Below are positions 24,631 through 36,300 of a DNA stretch of 64,000 nt, piece after piece. The notes beneath the pieces were generated by a model. That model was not told the DNA's origin and did not search any database. It worked only from the letters and a program-made list of their open reading frames with translations. The stretch spans positions 7,098,724 to 7,162,723 of the forward strand of contig OY740776.1 of the NCBI GenBank assembly GCA_963513935.1, written 5' to 3'. The stretch comes from Aphrophora alni. Lineage: Eukaryota > Arthropoda > Insecta > Hemiptera > Aphrophoridae. The translations under genes were made by a program, and so were the position numbers. How positions within the stretch are numbered: position 1 is the first letter of the stretch; every line of letters begins with the position of its first letter.

Positions 24631-24832
24631 TATCATATCTTTGTTATTGATGAGTCGATTTTGATGAAAATTGGTGTGTTATAGCACCACTATTAGTGTT
24701 GTGTTAAACAAAATATTTCTTTATAAAACTATCTCAACCATCCCCAGGTGAAACTGGGTCCATCAGCTATATATAACCTGCACAATGAATATTTTCCATC
24801 TATGATAAATAACGTAATGTTAGGTTGTGTTT

Positions 24833-25285
24833 TAATTTCTGTAATTATTTACTGTGATTGCTACCGTCTTTAGGGCGATTTTTTAATCATGTTCTACATA
24901 CCTTATATCGTAATAATAAAATAAGTTTTCAACACGGAGCTAACAACTTTTCTATAAGATCCATTAAGTGAATTAAGTATTAAAATAGGTTTGTATATGA
25001 ATTTTTATCTTACAAGGTCAAGTAAGGTGCCTATATAGCTATCTTACCTTACCTACGCATACATTTGGGAAAAAAAGAAGAAATTGTAGGTGTGTTTCCA
25101 AGCGGTAACCCATCCAAGTAATAACCACGCCCAATGTTGCTTGATTTTGCCAATCTATAAATTCATTGAATTTGGTAGTTCTGAGTTGAAAACTTATTTT
25201 ATTATTAAAAAATAAGGTATGTAGAACATGATTAGGCTAAAGCCAAAAAGACCGGTAGCAATCACAGTAAATAATTACCTTAATT
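24833..25285. repeat. Fold-back with 5S-derived loop, ~105 bp arms
   Basis: The left arm, about 24833-24940 (ATTTACTGTGATTGCTACCG, then ATCATGTTCTACATACCTTA), is repeated inverted at about 25175-25285. The loop contains a 5S rRNA-like segment at 25090-25147 on the minus strand. No transposase is visible. Confidence 0.8.
25090..25147 (-). pseudogene. 5S rRNA 3'-half-derived sequence
   Basis: Read on the minus strand this gives AATCAAGCAACATTGGGCGT, then GGTTATTACTTGGATGGGTT and ACCGCTTGG. This matches the internal control region and 3' half of animal 5S rRNA (AAGCAACGTCGGGC..GGTTAGTACTTGGATGGGTGACC) with a few substitutions. The 5' half is absent. It may be a 5S-derived SINE (SINE3-like) or a 5S pseudogene captured by the surrounding inverted repeat. 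Confidence 0.8.
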
Positions 25286-25798
25286 TCATATTAAAACTAC
25301 TAACCACAAAATTGATTTCAAAAGTTTAAATATTTTGAGCTAGAATGGAAGGTGAAGACCAATTCCTTGGGCATATATGTTGGCTAAGAAGGATCGTGGA
25401 ACAATGGAGTGCAGAGTGATAAAGGATTACTTGAAGCATAATGGCTCATTTCAGAAAAGAATGTAGTCATAGTTTTGCAAATAATTGGTGTTGGCTATGA
25501 ATGCCTGAAGAAACTAAATTACTAAATATTTTTGTTCACTCTTTATAGGTTACACTTGCAGTAAAAATTTGTCCTGTTATTTTTTTAAAGGAGTCACCAA
25601 AATGAAATTAATATTCCACGAGTTGGAGTCTAGATGTTGGAATTAGTTTTTTAGTACATTACGCTTCACCACCATCTTCAATAGCTCAGATGGCATAAAG
25701 TACCGGTAGTCTAATTGATTTTTTAAATTGATTTGGTTTGTAATATTTTATAATGAAAATCTAAGTTTAAACTTCATTAATATTTTACACTTTTCAAG

Positions 25799-25918
25799 GA
25801 ACCTAAAGATCTATCAAGATGGTTCTCAGAGGCACCCAAGTATACAACATTTCGAGTTAATACATTAGTGATAACGGTGGAAGAAGTTGAGCTGTTCATA
25901 AAAGAAGATTTAAAAAAA
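25799..25918 (+). CDS. NSUN6: NSUN6 first certain exon
   Basis: This 40-codon phase 0 exon starts EPKDLSRW and contains [12 protein letters not shown], matching human SFTTVRVNTHLA. It is bounded by TTTTCAAG and GTGAGT. Confidence 0.88.
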
Positions 25919-27478
25919 GTGAGTATGTAATTTTACAAATAAATTATTTTAATTTTTTTATTGCATACTACACAACATAGCTGGAATGTGAGTTGTGAAA
26001 ACTCGTAAATCCTGTTCTCTCTAAGTTCATAATATTAGACACAAAATGACTTAAAACTGAAAAGTATACATATGCAAACATTTTGTGTAAAAACCTTTGA
26101 CATATTGTATAAATAACTGTTTTGAAGTGGGTGTTTTCCCACAAAGCCTAAAATTATCAAAAATTACCCCAATATATAAAAATGGAGATATCTCCAATCC
26201 GGATAACTATCGGCCTATTTCGTGTATACCCAAAATCACTTAGATTTTTGATTCTGCAATTAAAATGTAGTTGTTTGGATATTTTAAGAGCAACCAACTC
26301 TTTAATAAGCAGCAGTATGGTTTCTGCTCAGGCAGGAATACAGTGGATGTCTTGGTTCAACTGGTTAAACAGGTTTAATCTATAATAGAAGGCAGGGGTT
26401 TGGGTCAGGCCACTTTGTGGGACCTTAGATGGGCTTTGACACAGTGTCCCAAAATAACATTTTGCTAGTCAAATTATAATATTATGTTATTGTTGATAAA
26501 GAGCTGGAATTGTTTAAATCCTATCTTACCACTAGGAAGCAAGTGAAAAATACAAATGGCAAAGTTTCTAATGTTAACCCTTCCCACGCGGCAAACGAGT
26601 ATAGCCGTAATGGTAGACTTTGACCCAAACGCGAATTACGATTAAAGTCGCAAAAATATATTTTAGCCTATGGTTAGTTAATTAGTTCACCAAAGTTCCG
26701 GTAGAATGCAGAGGCATGTCCGCTGTCTATTCAGGAATAGAAAAATGTTTTGTTGAAAGTTCTACGCCTCGAGGCAGTGGAGGGGGACGCTATTTTGTCT
26801 GGAATTGCCCGGCGGCGCACACATTCTATAGCTTCTACAGAGTGGATAACGGCTATACTCGCAGTCTCATTAGTCTGATAGGCGACGACCTCCGTATTTG
26901 CATTTGAGCATTGTTTTAAAGAAGTAGCCTATTGTTTTTATAGATCTTTCATAGTTTTTAGTTTGGATTGTTAAAATTTTATAAATAGAAAGAATAGGAC
27001 ATCAAGATGTGTGGTATGTGCTAAGCAAGGACAAAGAAAAGAAACCATATACTTTTGCAAGACTTGCACGGAGAAGCCGTCTCTGCACCCTGATACATGT
27101 TTTGAAATTTATCACACCTCTCCAACAGACTAATTGACCAATAATATGTTGTTTTTTTTAACATTACCTTGTATTTTCACAATATAACTGTTCCAATTTA
27201 CAAAAATTAATAAAAACTATTTTTTTGCAATTTTTTACTATTTTGTTGTATGTAATAAAAAAATGTTAAATGTAGCTGAAAACCAATGATGACATTTTTT
27301 TTAAAAATTAACCTTTCACATACAAAAGGAAAACAAAGATTAACTTTGAAAAAAAAAAAAAAAATTAAGTTACTTCAGCGTTGAGGTGAAATAAGGCAAA
27401 TTTTATTCAGCATGCGAAGGGTTAATATTACCAGTTATAGCATTCCTCAGGGTTCTGTTCTTGGACCATTTCTTTTCT

Positions 27479-27528
<50 letters not shown>

Positions 27529-30347
27529 GATCTACCATGTAATGTTTCTTTATATGTGTTGTCTTTTGCCGATGACACCACCTTAATTAATAATTGTAGT
27601 AATTTGGAAACAGTTTGTTTCTTGATGATGCTTTGAGAGAAGCAAAGATTTATAAACTTGAACAATTTATTTCTGAACAAAAATAAGACTCAGAAAAATT
27701 ACCTTTCAACATTGTTTCGAGTCTTAAATGGCATTATCATGTAGTAAGAGGAACTGAGTAAAAAATTATCGAGAATTATTTTCTTAATTAGGAACATAAG
27801 ATCTAAGTTGCCCATTAAATACATAAAAATTATATATCTTGCACATTTTCAAAGCATAATTAGATATGGTCTCTACCTTTGGGGCAATAGTAGTATTATC
27901 AGTGTTATCTGAAACTTCAAAAGCGAGTAATGTTTAATATTTAATCCTGGCAACAGAGAAAAATGTCGGCCAATTTTTATAAAGCTGGAAATTATAACTC
28001 TGATATAAGAGTAAGGAAATGGACTTATGTTATAGATCAAATAATGTACATATCTATAATACCAGAAATAACTGTTTTAATTGATGTTTCCTACTGTAGA
28101 CTTAACATGTCTACAAACAATTATCATATCTTGGAAGTAAGACTTTTTAACAAATTACCACCTAAGTTAAAAATTTACCTCTCAAAATACTTAAGAATAA
28201 ATTGTATAAATTAATAACCCACTGTATAGTGTGTCAGAGTTTAGCGATAGTAATATAAAATCCATTATATTGAATCCATGTATGTATATATATTAAACTA
28301 AATCTATGCATTTTAATTAATTGTATAATTCTCTATTTGTACAAATGAATTTATCAGTACAAATTTTGTGATGGATGATGAATTGAATATAGTATCTTAT
28401 AAAACTAATATTAAATTTCACAACTGTCTGTTAAAATTTTGACAATGTGTTGTATGTTTTTTATTTATTTATTTTTAAATGACAATTAGAAATATAAATA
28501 TCAATATGTCTAAAGTCTGCTCTTGTGATTTGTTAATAGTCATTGCAAAGTAAACATTTACTGGAATAATGAATTCATTTTCAGTATTCAGGTCATTAGT
28601 TAAAATAAAGATTCTTACCTTGTTTCCGTCAAGTGACCTCTTTTTGTGTTAGTGGCGCGTTTTGAGTCTTTATATCCCATCTTCTGACACAACATAAATA
28701 CATTACTCAACCAAGATCGTCAAACACTAAAATTTTTACACAACACACACATATCACATTAAAAGTACGTTTATGTGTACACCTTCTGGCTACCGGACGG
28801 CAACTGACAGTCTGTTACCTCGCACACTCAGAACTTGTTCTTACCGCGGGCTTCTTGAATTCTTATTGAGTCATACAAGGTATTTGAGTCGAAATTTAGT
28901 TGGTCGTTCAATAATGAATGTTTGCCATTTGCATCTCTTGATTTGAACGCCTTATAAATCTCATACTCCTCGACTGCATTCATATATCTACCTTTAGAAC
29001 ATATTTTAATTGGTTTCAGGTTATTTTGTAGGTTCGTGTTTTGAATTTAATGCATGGGTTGGTAAACCTGATACTGACAAACTATTTAAAATCTCTGTAG
29101 GATAATGTACTGCACTTCTTCATCCAATACTGTATTATAGAATAACAACTTGAAACTATAGCTTCAAATAACTTGCATCTATGGCATTAACTCAGCTGAT
29201 TATTAAACATTCAGTAAAATATATTTTTAATCAAATATTAGGCCTAATAGTAAACTTATGAAAAGTTTTTAAAAAATCGGTCCAGTAGTATAAAAATCCC
29301 ACGACCAGCTAGGGAAATATTGGTCAACATGAGCAGAGCTCTACATGCCCAGGCAAGGCTAAATACTCTGAGAGGGCTCCTGGTATCTCAGAGAGCTTTA
29401 CCCGTTAGAGACGCGTAACCTGTGCCATTCATCTCTTCGGCGCTGGTAGCCTACACCTTGAGATTAGAGATTTTATTTCAGGGTTTACTCCCTTAGATCT
29501 GACGGATTCAGTCTGGACTAACAGTCCAGTGCAGGGCCACCTCGAGCAGGGTGCAGTTCATCACTGCACTGGGTCACATCTTATTGGTGCAACCCATTCC
29601 GTCAGTCTTGAGTACAGATAAACCGTACCCCTGAGATTGGGGGAATGACCAGATATTCAACTGAGTGATCACCTCCCCAGCCTCTCGACCCCATTAAAAG
29701 CTTGAATTTAATCAAATATGATTTACATTGAAGATGTATTTATGGCACAAATGAAGGAAGGCATAATGAAAAATATATAAATTTTGGTACTTACGTATTA
29801 ACGCCACCGCAGCAACTTTGCGCATATATATATATATATATATAAGGTTTGGCCAGGTAGCTATATATATATATATATATAAACACATAAAACCGGGTGG
29901 CGTTAATACGTAAGTACCTAAATTTTTTTCAAGACTGGCTCCATGGTTCATTTTTACTTTTGACGGACAACTACTGAATTAAAAAAAATTTTGTTAGGTT
30001 TTATTTGGTTTTGGGGATGCGTGAGTGAAATGTTTATTTGATCATTGGTAGGTTTAATAGTTTACAATAAAAAATTGTAAAAAGAGTAACAGAAATTGGT
30101 ACTTACGTATTAACGCCACCGCAGCAGAAGTTGCGCTAATGCGCATGCGCCAATAAAGAGCAAACTGGTTTAAGGGAAGCAGAATTCCATTTTTTTCAGC
30201 TTTGAGATTCATATACTTTCATTTTATGATTCGCCGCAAAAATTTTAGGCGTAGATTGGCGGCACTTCACTTTTAAAGCTCATGTATATCCATGATCTAA
30301 TTTCAAATTAATAACTTCAATAAACTTACGAAAGGTTTGGCCAGGTG

Positions 30348-30387
<40 letters not shown>

Positions 30388-33300
30388 TTGGCCAGGTGTT
30401 TATATATATATAGCTACCTGGCCAAACCTGTCGTGATATATAATTATATCGCAAAGTAAGCAAATATTGGCGTATGCGCATTAGCAACTTCTGCTGCGGT
30501 GGCGTTAATACATGAGTACCCAGAAATTTTACTGTACCAGTTAGTTGTCTTTCAACATAGATGTACACATTTGAATTAAATTGTATTTCAATATATTTGT
30601 GAATGTTAGATTACACACTGAATGACTAAAGAATGATGGGAATTGAATATCTTTCATTTTTTTAAGGTAACTATTACCATCAAGTTGGACAAAATTAGAC
30701 TTTTCGTAAAAAAGAAAATATAGCATTAATTTTTATAATAATTTATATTGTATTGTTTTGTCAAAAGGAAGCAGCCAAATACAATTTTACACCTCCAGAA
30801 GTTTACCAACATGGTATTCTCTCCGACTGTATTGTCATAAGTCCATGGAATAAACAACTTCTTCAGTCAGATCCATGTAGTCATGAAGTCATTGTCGATG
30901 CAGCTTGTGGTGCTGCAGTTCTTAGAGGTGCTGATGTTTTCGCACCTGGTGTTATGGGGTTGCCCAGTAGTAAGTTTATTTTTTCGAATATATAGTTCAT
31001 GTCTATTTTTTTAGCGAATTTCTAATTTAGAAATTAAAGACATTGTTATCTATTTCATCGAAACTTAGCTTAACCTACCCTAACCCATTCAAGACAGAAA
31101 TTTGGTAGTATTTTAGCTAACTGTATATATTTATAGAATATAAGCATCCTTTAAGGCACAATTTTGGTTTGATTTTGTTCAAATTTATGGAATTTTAGGA
31201 ATCATTGGACAGGTTATTTAATCAGATAAATTGTTTCATTCACCTGAAATGACCAACGTTTCTGGGAACTTTACCAAATGATTTATTATTTTTTTACTTC
31301 TTATTAAGTCCATTCTATATTATTCATCATCGACAAAATAGAGCATCTCATATATTTAGAAGTTTTTACTAGTGCTAGAAGTTTTTAATGATAATATATA
31401 TTGGATGGCACTGACCTTATTTTTGTTATTCCCTACCCCCTCCACTTTGTCATTATTAAACTTTTTTTAAACGCAATTGTGTTTTTGTTAAATTATTAAT
31501 ACGTTAAAACAGTTTAAAAACATATACAAAAATCATATAAGACGATCTTTAAAAAGATCGTCTTATAAAAAATAAATAAATTTGTAAAAAGTGACGATTA
31601 TACAGCATTAGAGACGCTGTTTTTATAAAATATCGAAATTCTCCACTTCTTCAGGTCCTTAATCATGTATGGCAAAAGATCTTTTCTGCATAGAACATCT
31701 GAGTTGGACGGAAGTATTTTCATCCGCTGCTGAACTGATAACCTTACTTTTCAGTTGGTTAATTCTTACTTTATTTGAAATTACTTATTAGTTATTATTT
31801 GTATTATTATTTCAGTGATTATTTAGTCCTTATAGTTTTATCTTACTGCTCTCTCTTACATATTCTCGTTTAAATTTATGTCTTCCCAGTTTTGATAATC
31901 TAGAATAAATTAACAATTTGTACAGTCTACTTTCAAATTGTCACATTGCCGACAAATATAAATAAATAAGACAATGCTAGGATTGACAAAATATTGTACT
32001 CAAACTAATTAATAGTTATGTATGATTATTTTAAACATAACGTATGACACATTTATAAAATAATAATGTTAATTTCAGGCGTTTGTGAAGGTAGTGTGAT
32101 AAGAGTTTATGCAGATACTGCAGGAAAATGTCTAAGAGGGCTTCTCATCCCATACGTTGAACCAGGGAAAATATTTCTTGGTTGTGGTATTGCAAGAATG
32201 ACCAGAAAACATTTGTTTGAAGGTGATAAACATCCAAAGTGAGTTGGTAATGATTAAAGCTGGAATTTTTTGAGAGTTATATATTTTTTAATTTATGACA
32301 AGAAATGAATCTATTTGAAAACATTGGAATGCTGGAAGATCAGGAGAAATGGATCATTATTTACAGATTTCTGGATCTTAAAAAGATTCATCTAGAACAA
32401 TGCGGGAAAAAAATTCTTGCAACCCTTAGGTAATTTCTGTATGAGTAGAGATGAAAACTTCTAATTTTCGCCAAACCTTTCACTTTGTATAGGGTAAAAC
32501 ATGTTTCTGCCCCCTTTTTAAACAAAGTACTTTTAAATGTTTAAAATATTTATTTTTGAAAAAATTATTAAAATTTTTCCATTATAAACTTTTTTTTTTA
32601 AATCTACGTGAATTGTTTTAATTACAAATGATTAAAGAAAAATAATATCTAATGAAAAAATTAACAATTAAAATTGAAATATTGTTATATTAATTTCAGA
32701 CTTATATTAGTTTTTTTAAAGTACAACTGGTCAACTTATGCTGCTCAGTGAGAACTAGTGTATCTGGGAAATATTCCACTTAGAACGCTTGGTGGGGTGA
32801 TATTTCAATATTTCTAAGCCTAAGACTACTAAGGAAAAACTTTTTCTTTTTTTTTTTTAAATTACGACTAAATTCACAAAATGGTTCCTAGTCTCTAACT
32901 TACAGTATATAGCATTTCTGTTTTGTGTACTGCTATGAACGGCCCTCAAAATATGCCTGGGTTCCTTTTATTAATTAATTACAAGATCAGTGGTTCAATA
33001 TTTTATTAGCTCTTATCTTTGACATGAAACTTATGTCCATTTCCCTGATACTTTACTACAATACTTTACTACAAAACTTTAATACAATACTTTAACACAA
33101 AACTTTTACAATAATAGGAATTCAATTAAACAATAAAACAAAACAATATTATTTATTCAAAGCCCAGAAGTATTCCAACTATTGTTATATTTTAAATGAA
33201 AGAAATTACAAGTCTTCTAACTGGTGACTTTATGTATAGAAATGCTTGCTTACGGTTTGTTGCGTAGATTTCCTGGACCATCTTCCACCACGGCTAGCAA

Positions 33301-36300
33301 CACAGCCGTGTATCTTCCAAGCTCCAAAAGACAAGAGACCCCCTCCAAATCATGCTGACCGCTTATATACCTTTTGTTCTCTCTGTTAACCTAGTTGAGT
33401 TGCAAGTCAAGCATTTCAACATTTTTTTAATTGTTTCACAATAGTTGGGTCATTCTGAGCTTTGTGAATATGTGTTCTTCCTAATATAACCTTAATATTA
33501 ACCTAATATTAACTTATTCCTAACAGTACCCTCTACCGATAAATTTACGAACTATATTTATTTCTATGCTTTAAAAATGAGCAGCGGAATATTCAATATT
33601 TCACATTTCGGACAAATTAGGACTAGTGGAATATTCCGTAGACCACGTTTAAAAGGTTAAAGGTATTCTGGTCAGTCAGTAAATTTTTGAATTGTATTTA
33701 AACAATCTCTAACAGCAATAAATAATATTCTATTAATATTGTTGATAAAAGGAGAAGCGTAAATCCTTCTTTTCTATCGTCAACGTCACTATACAATTTG
33801 TACTGTCTTTTCCTTATGATTTAAAATTTTTAAAACATCTCGGTCATCATCGTCTTATAAAAAAAGAAGAAAATTGCATAAAATATAGACACCATAGCTC
33901 CTGAATACTCTAATAGCATCAGGGTCAGAAGAGAACAAGAGTTGCTCAGGAGAGACCTAATAGGAGAGATGAAAGAGAGAATACATGAAGAAAGACTCTC
34001 GGGGGATCACTATAGTGACTATGGACTTGGCAATCTCGAGGGAAACTAGCTGGATCTACATTTTTAATGAAGTGTTGGGGTAGATCCCACTCTTTCATCT
34101 TTCCTATCAGGTCTTTCTTAACCAACTGTTGTTCTTTCCTGATGCTATTAGAATTTTTAAGGACTATAGAGTATATTAGACTCTTTCCTTTCTTTTTTAT
34201 AATTTGTTGATGACTGAAACGTTTAAATATCAAGGAAGTAGATGAAGAAAGGTGTTAGATAGCATACCTTGGGATTCCCTAATCTGTCCTCATTATAAAT
34301 GTTAATTTATTGATTTTAACACTTATACATGATTTTACCAAGCTAGTATTATTGATTAAATAATTATTTCAAGTGACAAATATACGACCTAGACTAGAAA
34401 TTGAACTCAGGACCTTTGGCTTTATGCGCCAATGCTCTACCAGCTGAACTATCCTTGATCGCTACCCAGCATAGGACGTACACTTCTCACTTGAATTTGT
34501 TTTTGCTGCAATTGTCGTTTGTAATTTATCTGTCATAACTCAAAAATTATCTCAGCATAGGACGTCTATGCTGGGAAGCGATCAAGGATGGCGCGTAAAG
34601 TCAAAGGTCCTGTGTTCAATTCCCAGTCTAGGTCGTATATTTTTCATTTGAAATAATTATTTTAAAATGATGCTTTGTATACACTTGTAAATTCACTGTA
34701 AAATATTAGCCATCATGAATCATTACATTCTGAAACTAGTTTGTGATGATATCCGCCTATATATAGATCCTCATTTGAAATAAAGTATTAGCAAATATTT
34801 GCAGTGTCTTTTAATTCGATAGTGGGATTGCAGTGGAGATGATTGACCGTGTAAGTGGTGTCCCACGATTGCGTCTTCCAAGTACATATGGATTGTTGCA
34901 GAACTTGCCATCTATATTATGTTGCCATGTATTGAGACCTCAGCCAGGACAGAAGGTTCTAGATATGTGCGCTGCTCCTGGTAATAAGACAACACATCTT
35001 GCCACATTGATGCAAAACGAGGTGAGTTGGTTACTTAATATTCAAATAAATTGTTCAACATTAATCTTTAAAACATAATTCCTAGAATTTATCTTTTCTA
35101 TCAATTTTATATTTTGAATGAAAAAATAAATGGGGACAACTAAGAAATAAATAAATTTTAATTTTTCTCTTTCTCATATAGTAGATGCATTTTAAATATG
35201 AGAGTCATCTAGATTTTGTTTTGTTGTTTAAATCCAAAAATCCTTTAGGTCATCATTGCCTTACAAAAGAAAGGAAAAAATAACATGAAATAAAGACAAT
35301 AGCATCAGGGTTGGAAGAGACCAAGAGTTGGTCAACAGATACCAAAAAGGAAAGTTGAAATAGAGGGATTTAACCTAAGATTACAAGATAAAATGTGTCG
35401 ATACCTGAGGTTTGCCACGCCTGTACTCACTAGTCAGCTCCTGAGAGTCTTTCTTTATGTAGTCTTGGGTTACCCTCTCTTTTCATCATTCCTATTAGGT
35501 CTCTCTTGACCAATACTTGTTCTCTTCTGACCCTGATGAAATTAGAGTATTAAGGAGCTATGCGATGTAAACAACAAGGAAAATAGAGTACAAATTAGCT
35601 AGAAAGAAAAGAAGGGTTTACACGTCTCCTTATATCAACAGACATATTAATTGTATATTATTAATTGCTGCTAGGATTGTTTAAATAATTTTTTTTTTAA
35701 AATACTGACTGATCAGAACATGTTTAACCCTTTAGACACAGTCTATATAATATTTCACCAGTTTTCATTTGTCCAAAATGTGAAATATAGAATATTCCAC
35801 TTGCAAATATTAAAAATTATTATAGTCAGCCCCTGAGTGTTGAGAATCATCGTGGAATGTACACAGATTGTTGCCCATTAACAACGCATGTTTAATTATT
35901 GCCCTGTTTCCTAGCTCAATTTGAGTCAAGCTATTGGGTGGTTGTCATTTGTGTATTATTTATAGACTTTTTAAATGTATGACACATTTTTAAATCCTAG
36001 TAGTCTTTGCAATGTAGCTATCTCGGTGAAGTCATCACTCCCTAGCAGTCAAGGATGCTGTATGTTGAAACTGAAAACTTCATCAATTGTGTGAAATAAC
36101 ATGTTATGTCTTAAGTTTAGTATATGATTTGGTTTGCCTTTTATTACTACTTATGATTTTGTTCAGTAAAATGTTACTGTTCAGGGATTGGACGTTTGTA
36201 TGAACGTTTTAGATGGTTATTTAAATGGCTCACTAAATTAAGACTCTTCTAAATTGTGGTAAGAGCTATAAGGGTGAGATTCAAAGTGTGATCTATTTTT

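Larger units (their letters stand above)
26090..28230 (+). pseudogene. LINE reverse transcriptase remnant, split by piggyBac and a TA repeat
   Basis: The plus strand carries a decayed [22 protein letters not shown] near 26170, then [16 protein letters not shown] at about 27430, INDLP after a TA microsatellite, and the catalytic SFADDTTLI (FADD at 27565-27576). A C-terminal YLGSKTF..-like tail with [11 protein letters not shown] lies near 28150. Motif order fits CR1/jockey-group non-LTR elements. The reading is broken by stops, by the piggyBac insertion at 26578-27421 and by an expanded (TA)n at about 27480. It lies in an NSUN6 intron. Confidence 0.85.

Noticed and set aside
25320..25510. NSUN6 N-terminal exon (frame with IKDYLKHNGSF)
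   Set aside because: The frame hits a stop within a few codons and has no suitable donor leading to 25799.
34383..34454. Functional tRNA gene
   Set aside because: C at position 33, poor acceptor pairing and a partner inverted copy point to a tRNA-derived repeat.
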